Shown here: in pieces, positions 7,967-12,012 of the stretch
Position numbering within the stretch: the first letter of the stretch is position 1
How the letters are laid out: every line of letters starts with the position of its first letter
DNA from: JBGPBY01 sp041481485
GTDB taxonomy: Bacteria; Acidobacteriota; Terriglobia; 20CM-2-55-15
Direction: 5' to 3'
Assembly (NCBI GenBank): GCA_041481485.1
Contig: JBGPBY010000195.1
Coordinates: 1-12,012, forward strand
DNA: 12,012 nt
The notes under the pieces: generated by a model
Seen by the model: the letters and a program-made list of their open reading frames with translations, nothing else
What the model was told of the DNA's origin: nothing
Databases searched by the model: none
Translations under genes and position numbers: made by a program

Positions 7967-9991
7967 CTACTTCGGCAATGCCTCCGCTTTGGAACCGAAG
8001 CCGGTCCGCGGTCCCTTGTTATCGCGTTCGAGAACACGATCGGTATTTGCAATGGAGAAGCCGGTCTCGTAGACGAGCTGAGCGATGCGCGCCATCTTGG
8101 GGAAAATGATCTTGTCGACGGTGTCGGAAACGCGGTGATAGTCCGGATGTAAACCCGTCGTAAAGAACGCGATGGGAATACCTTTCGCCGCATAGCTGTA
8201 ATGATCGCTGCGCGTGTAGACGCTTTCGGGATCGTTCGGATCGTTCATTTCATAATCGAGCATCATTGGTTTCGCCAGGGTGTTGTTTGTAGCAACGATC
8301 AGATTGTGCAGATCGGTACTGATCCGGTCGGCGCCGATGATGAACAGCGAATTGCTGAAATCGCCTTCCAGGTCGTCGCAGTCGTCGCGGCCGACCATGT
8401 CCATATTGAGTTGCGTCTGAACTTTCTCCAGAGGAACAATTGGAAAGTCGGCGTTGTAACGCGAGCCATAGAGGCCGGCTTCCTCACCGGTGTGCCACAT
8501 GAAGACGACTGACCGCTTCGGTTTCGGTCCGGTTGCAAAGGCCTTGGCAACTGCCAATTCCGCGGTCGATCCGGAACCATCGTCATCGGCGCCATTGCTG
8601 ACAAGATCGCGCTCATCCAGAGGAATCGCCGGCGCCGCAGGGGCTCCTCCACGGTTGCCACCACCTCGGCCACCACCTCCGGCTACGGCAATTCCTCCTC
8701 CGCCGCCCTGGCCGCCTTGCCCTCCAGCACGCTGCACAACCTTTCCGGCAGCAGTCACTGCCGCCTGGGCCGCCGGACTTCGCCGCCGACAGGCATCAGT
8801 GCCGCCACCACGGCCGGTGCCGGTTTGACTGTATCCCACATGATCGAGGTGAGCGCCAAACATCACATAAGTGTCTTTCAGCACCGGATCCGTGCCTTCA
8901 ATGATTCCGACGACGTTGTGACTGATCTGTTCGTTGATCACATCGAATGTGTTATCGATGTTGATGGTGACCTTGACGGGCAGCGTCATCGCTGCGAGGG
9001 GGTCGCCACGCCGCGCGGCCGCAAGTACATCGGCAAACTTCAGGCTGCTGCCCTCGAACAGTGCCTCATAAAACGTCTCATCTGCTGTGAATTGCGGCGC
9101 CACAGGATTGTCGACGCGTTGTACCGTCGTCAGATCGGCTCCGGCTGCCGCTCCACGAGCTCCTGTTCCCGCGGCCTGTGCGCCGCCGCCTCGTCCGCCA
9201 CCGGCTCCGCCCCGCAATGCCTGCTGGGCTTGATTCAGCGCGTTCGTGGCCTGGGTCAGTGCTGCCTGCGCCTGCGTCAGGGCCTGTTCCGCCGGAGTGG
9301 GCGCCGCAGCAGCGACGGTCAATCCGATATAGGCCTTCGCTCCCAGGGCGAGCGCTCCGGCACCGCCGCCGCCCCTTCCTCCTCGTCCGCCGGCATTGGC
9401 CGCTTGCGGTGCTGGTGCTGCGGGAGCCCCAGCACCCCGAGCCGCTCCTCCTCTTCCAGCCGCGGGGGGAGGTGCAAGATTGGGGACAGTCACCACCAGT
9501 TTGTCTTTTAAATTACGATCCTGATAATCACTGGCTTGACCGTAACCGGCAAACTCCACGGCATCGAACGAGAGCGTTTGCTTTCCGCCGCTATTAACGG
9601 GAAACGTCACGTGATCGCCCTGCTTGAATGACTTCGACTCTCCGTTTACCGTGACGGTTACGGTGGAATTGCGCGTCACACGGTAGCCTCTCAGCTTCAC
9701 CGGCTGAAAATAAGTACCATCGGGAAGCGGTTTGATGCCCCATTCCTTCAAGCGATCCGCAACATATTGCGCCGCCAATCCGTAACCTTCGGTAAAGATC
9801 TGGCGGCCCTGAAGCTGATCGGAGGCAAGATAGCTGAGCCATTGCTTCATGTCGTCCGCACTGATCGTGGCATAAGGCACTCCGGTCGCCGGCTCCGGGG
9901 ACGCCGGCTTCAATTGGGCGTTCATCTTCCAGGGTTGCGCCCACGCCGCAGCAAACAACACAAACAGCATCGCCCCATTGATCTTCTTCAT
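7967..9991 (-). CDS. Secreted M28-family zinc peptidase with Gly/Ala-rich insertions
   Basis: A 674-residue exported aminopeptidase-like enzyme with a di-zinc M28 fold. It has a signal peptide (about 1-25) and an N-terminal region typical of M28 enzymes with a PA-like domain (LASDQLQGR, 55-63; VEFAGYG, 145-151). The metal and catalytic residues are all present: H381 in GAHLDH, the DDD of NGADDDGSG (469-471), E503/E504 in HTGEEAG, D531 in NMDMVGRD and H619 in HPDYHRVSDT. Two low-complexity insertions stand out. One at about 172-288 has RGG/GGG runs and an Ala/Gln coiled-coil stretch. A second at about 390-455 sits between the first and second zinc ligands. These make it clearly longer than usual M28 peptidases. 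GGGAGG four bases before the ATG is a strong ribosome site. It lies upstream of the adaptor and ATPase on the same strand, so they may be linked. Confidence 0.92.
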   Translation of the reverse strand: MKKINGAMLFVLFAAAWAQPWKMNAQLKPASPEPATGVPYATISADDMKQWLSYLASDQLQGRQIFTEGYGLAAQYVADRLKEWGIKPLPDGTYFQPVKLRGYRVTRNSTVTVTVNGESKSFKQGDHVTFPVNSGGKQTLSFDAVEFAGYGQASDYQDRNLKDKLVVTVPNLAPPPAAGRGGAARGAGAPAAPAPQAANAGGRGGRGGGGAGALALGAKAYIGLTVAAAAPTPAEQALTQAQAALTQATNALNQAQQALRGGAGGGRGGGAQAAGTGARGAAAGADLTTVQRVDNPVAPQFTADETFYEALFEGSSLKFADVLAAARRGDPLAAMTLPVKVTINIDNTFDVINEQISHNVVGIIEGTDPVLKDTYVMFGAHLDHVGYSQTGTGRGGGTDACRRRSPAAQAAVTAAGKVVQRAGGQGGQGGGGGIAVAGGGGRGGGNRGGAPAAPAIPLDERDLVSNGADDDGSGSTAELAVAKAFATGPKPKRSVVFMWHTGEEAGLYGSRYNADFPIVPLEKVQTQLNMDMVGRDDCDDLEGDFSNSLFIIGADRISTDLHNLIVATNNTLAKPMMLDYEMNDPNDPESVYTRSDHYSYAAKGIPIAFFTTGLHPDYHRVSDTVDKIIFPKMARIAQLVYETGFSIANTDRVLERDNKGPRTGFGSKAEALPK

Positions 9992-10064
9992 TTCGCCTCC
10001 CGCATGATTGAGACTTCGAATCGTACTCCAAGTCTCGGCACGCGACTGGAAATTTTGAGTTCAA

Positions 10065-10337
10065 CGTTCCCAGCCGCGTTAGCGGCGGCAGTCCCTTAGC
10101 CACCGGCGTGAGCCGGTGGAAAATCAATCCACGAAATACAGAGTGCCGTAGGCACGACAGATCAATAACTCCGATGATCTCTTGTACTTCGAAGAGTAAC
10201 CATTTTCTGACGCTGGTTACCTCTGCTTTGGCATTAATAGATCTGCCGTGCCTACGGCACTCTTCTCTCAAGGGTTGCCATTCCACCGGCTGACGCCGGT
10301 GGCTAAAGGACTGCCGCCGCTCACGCGGCTGGGAACG
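10065..10337. repeat. Nested composite palindrome D (three concentric inverted pairs)
   Basis: The outer arms 10065-10121 and 10281-10337 pair over 57 bases with three mismatches. The inner arms 10141-10162 and 10241-10262 (GAGTGCCGTAGGCACG type) pair over 22 bases with one mismatch. The innermost GTAACCA (10196-10202) pairs with TGGTTAC (10214-10220). The two longer pairs share nearly the same centre (about 10201). The outer arms themselves contain two small palindromes (CCGCGTTAGCGG and CCACCGGCGTGAGCCGGTGG). It fills most of the 445-base gap between the divergent peptidase and 10437 genes; the bases on either side show no gene. It is not a simple terminator, since both genes start here rather than end. 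Confidence 0.92.
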
Positions 10338-10374
10338 CGGCAACCCTGAAGAAACTACCCTCCCATAAGACTCG

Positions 10375-10404
10375 TTGGACAGAATTTCACGATCGCGATA
10401 GGCT
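10375..10404 (+). promoter_or_regulatory. Possible promoter for the gene at 10437
   Basis: TTGGAC (10375-10380) and TAGGCT (10399-10404) are spaced by 18 bases and lie about 33 bases before the ATG, just outside palindrome D. Both boxes are imperfect, so this is a weak pattern call. A clear ribosome site (GGAGG, 10421-10425) lies 11 bases before the ATG. Confidence 0.3.
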
Positions 10405-10436
10405 GTGCTCAGGATTATTTGGAGGATCGAGAAACA

Positions 10437-11606
10437 ATGACGTCGAAGAAAAACCTGTCTGGGAAGTCATCCATCATCGGATTGGGACTTGCCGCGCTGC
10501 TGTTGGTTTCGTCTGCATTGCGTGGGGCAGACACGCTTCCCAGCCAGATTCCCGACGACGCGTTCTGGAAACTGATTGAGACATCGTCGGAACCGACTGG
10601 AGTCTTCCCTTCGGAAAACTTCACGTCGAATGAGAACGGCTTTCAAATGATCATCCCGGCGCTGTTGCAGGCAGCGAAGACAAACAGTGTCTATCTTGGT
10701 GTCGGCCCCGAACAAAACTTCACGTATATTGCCGCGCTCCATCCGAAGATTGCATTTATCGTCGACATCCGGCGGCAGAATCTTCAGGAACACTTGCTGT
10801 ATAAGGCCGCTTTTGAAATGGCGGACAATCGCGCCGACTTTCTCTCCATTCTTTTTGCACGCAAGCGGCCCTCGGGCCTCACCGACAAAACCAAAATCGG
10901 CGACATGCTCGACGCATATTTCGTGGCGCCGGGAGATCCAGACAATTTTGACAGAAATCTCCGCTCGATCCTGGATCTGCTTGTGAAAAAGCACCACTTC
11001 GGCCTGAGCGAGGATGACCAATTCGGAATTGAACACGTCTATACGGTTTTTAATGTCTATGGACCGCAAATCAACTACAGCTCGCAATTTCCCATCAACA
11101 ACGGACGCGGAAACAACAGCGGTGCGAACTTCATGACTGTGATGACGGCGACCGATCCGTCAGGGATGCAGCGCGGTTTTCTGGCGAATGAGGAAAACTA
11201 TAAAGTGGTTCGAGACCTCGAAATGAAGAATCTTCTGATTCCAATTGTCGGAGATTTCGGCGGACCGACAGCCTTGCGCGCGGTTGGACAGTACTTGAAG
11301 GATCACGGCGCGACAGTGGCGGCATATTACACGTCAAACGTCGAACAATATCTCTTCAATCAGAATTCGTCGCGCGGTGGACAAGTCATCAACGGCGGCC
11401 AGATAAATTTCTATAATAATGTCGCCACCCTGCCACTGGACGAGTTCAGTGTGTTTATCCGTTCCGGCGTCCCCAACCCTGGCGGCACGCGGGGCGGCAA
11501 TGGGATGAATAATTCTCAGGTCGCTCCGATTCAGGCCACGATCGACGCCTACAATGCCGGGAAAATCGGGGTCTACAACGATATTTTCTCCATCCGCAAA
11601 CCGTAA
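10437..11606 (+). CDS. Exported protein of unknown function (possibly the LIC_10091-like family)
   Basis: A 389-residue protein with a basic N-terminus and one hydrophobic segment (about 12-29), a signal peptide or anchor, so it probably acts in or beyond the periplasm. The body is not low-complexity. It has SENFTSNENGFQ (59-70), YLGVGPEQNFTYIAAL (86-101) and AFIVDIRRQN (106-115). The glycine turn and the acidic end of the next strand recall a Rossmann-like fold of the methyltransferase type, but no complete SAM motif is seen. Later parts include FNVYGPQINYSSQFP (205-219), IPIVGDFGGPTALRAVG (268-284) and a C-terminal region with Gly/Asn stretches (345-360). From memory it resembles proteins named LIC_10091-like, whose function is unknown. 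I start at ATG 10437, after GGAGG; an in-frame TTG at 10419 lies just before that ribosome site. It stands alone. Confidence 0.75.
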   Translation: MTSKKNLSGKSSIIGLGLAALLLVSSALRGADTLPSQIPDDAFWKLIETSSEPTGVFPSENFTSNENGFQMIIPALLQAAKTNSVYLGVGPEQNFTYIAALHPKIAFIVDIRRQNLQEHLLYKAAFEMADNRADFLSILFARKRPSGLTDKTKIGDMLDAYFVAPGDPDNFDRNLRSILDLLVKKHHFGLSEDDQFGIEHVYTVFNVYGPQINYSSQFPINNGRGNNSGANFMTVMTATDPSGMQRGFLANEENYKVVRDLEMKNLLIPIVGDFGGPTALRAVGQYLKDHGATVAAYYTSNVEQYLFNQNSSRGGQVINGGQINFYNNVATLPLDEFSVFIRSGVPNPGGTRGGNGMNNSQVAPIQATIDAYNAGKIGVYNDIFSIRKP

Positions 11607-11670
11607 AGAGCCAACGCCTCAGCATCCTTTAGGAATTTCCCGGGAACCCGGGACACGGGGAGGAGAAAAC

Positions 11671-11699
11671 GCAGGCGCCGTCCAGGAGACAGCGCCTGC
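11671..11699. terminator. Possible hairpin after the 10437 gene
   Basis: GCAGGCGC (11671-11678) pairs with GCGCCTGC (11692-11699) across a 13-base loop, about 65 bases past the stop. There is no following T-run on either strand, so an intrinsic terminator is doubtful; it may only stabilise the transcript end. The palindrome TTCCCGGGAA (11637-11646) lies just before it. The rest of 11607-11794 shows no gene. Confidence 0.35.
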
Positions 11700-11794
11700 T
11701 GTTGAATCGAGTTAAGGCAGTCGCCAAATATTGACGATTCCCGGTTGAGCCGCTGGCGGAGCTGCAGGGGCCGGGTCTTCAGTTCACCTGCAAT

Positions 11795-12012
11795 TCATTC
11801 AAATCTTGATAGACCACCCCTAGCCTTGCGCGTCATAAAGTACGTGCGAACACCGATGGCTTGCTCTTCCCCAATAACTTCAAATCCAGATTTCCGATAG
11901 AACTCGACATTTTGCAGCTTATCGGTTTCGAGAAAGCCTGCTGTCCCGTCCTTATCGAGCTCGGAACAGAGAATCTGCAGCAGTTGCCGGCCAATTCCCT
12001 TCCCCTGGAGGT
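11795..12012 (-). CDS. GNAT-family N-acetyltransferase, C-terminal part (cut by the window edge)
   Basis: The last 71 codons of a minus-strand gene that runs off the window; the stop is at 11797-11795. The translation begins LQGKGIGRQLLQILCSELDK, the GNAT motif A (Q-x-x-G-x-G/A) that holds the acetyl-CoA pyrophosphate. It continues FLETDKLQNVEFYRKSGF, the classic motif B region with the N...FY..-GF pattern of the family, and ends in a short basic tail. The donor is almost certainly acetyl-CoA; the acceptor cannot be told from this part. It is convergent with the gene at 10437, about 190 bases away. Confidence 0.85.
   Translation of the reverse strand, partial: LQGKGIGRQLLQILCSELDKDGTAGFLETDKLQNVEFYRKSGFEVIGEEQAIGVRTYFMTRKARGGLSRFE

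Noticed and set aside
8717..9511. Plus-strand Ser/Arg/Cys-rich frames opposite the peptidase
   Set aside because: They are mirror images of the GC-rich Gly/Ala insertions; no domain and low-complexity bias only.
9594..10343. 249-codon minus-strand frame across palindrome D and the start of the peptidase gene
   Set aside because: It translates the repeat and an out-of-frame part of the peptidase; the true peptidase start has a strong ribosome site at 9996-10001.

Overview
The window holds about ten genes on both strands, with roughly 55% GC judged by eye. It looks like the chromosome of a Gram-negative, carbohydrate- and peptide-degrading soil bacterium. I favour Acidobacteriota, from the secreted Gly/Ala-rich M28 peptidase, the MacA-like periplasmic adaptor and the many intergenic palindromes. 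That placement is inference: there is no rRNA, tRNA or marker gene to test it.

Layout. 1-120 is a composite palindrome. 154-3247 is a tight plus-strand cluster: a phosphotransferase of the APH fold, a shortened family-28 glycoside hydrolase (polygalacturonase-like) and a LarA-type nickel-pincer racemase/epimerase. A minus-strand membrane protein of the YdjM/DUF457 type (3435-3986) is bracketed by two copies of a second palindrome family. An MFS transporter resembling hexuronate/sugar-acid carriers follows (4178-5476). A perfect 64-bp-arm palindrome lies between it and a convergent minus-strand block: secreted M28 peptidase (9991-7967), MacA-like adaptor (7781-6426) and MacB-like ATPase (6429-5674), with no permease gene. 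A nested 273-bp palindrome fills the divergent gap upstream of the peptidase. A plus-strand secreted or anchored protein of unknown function (10437-11606) follows, and the window ends in the C-terminal part of a GNAT acetyltransferase on the minus strand.

How the genes may work together. The GH28 protein, the LarA-like enzyme, the kinase-fold protein and the sugar-acid-type transporter suggest uptake and isomerisation of a pectin-derived or related sugar acid. The LarA-like protein keeps the pincer lysine and three key histidines at the spacing of characterised LarA. The GH28 protein has lost the segment carrying its third and fourth catalytic motifs, so that step is probably not done by this gene. 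The adaptor/ATPase pair looks like part of a tripartite export system whose permease must be elsewhere.

The most striking feature is five long inverted repeats, one in each of five intergenic regions. They belong to at least four sequence families and all are built as head-to-head pairs. One supplies the larA stop codon, and a half-copy of another family abuts the perfect palindrome. They resemble REP/REPIN- or MITE-like elements, but their arms of 29-64 bp are long for REPINs and no transposase is present here.
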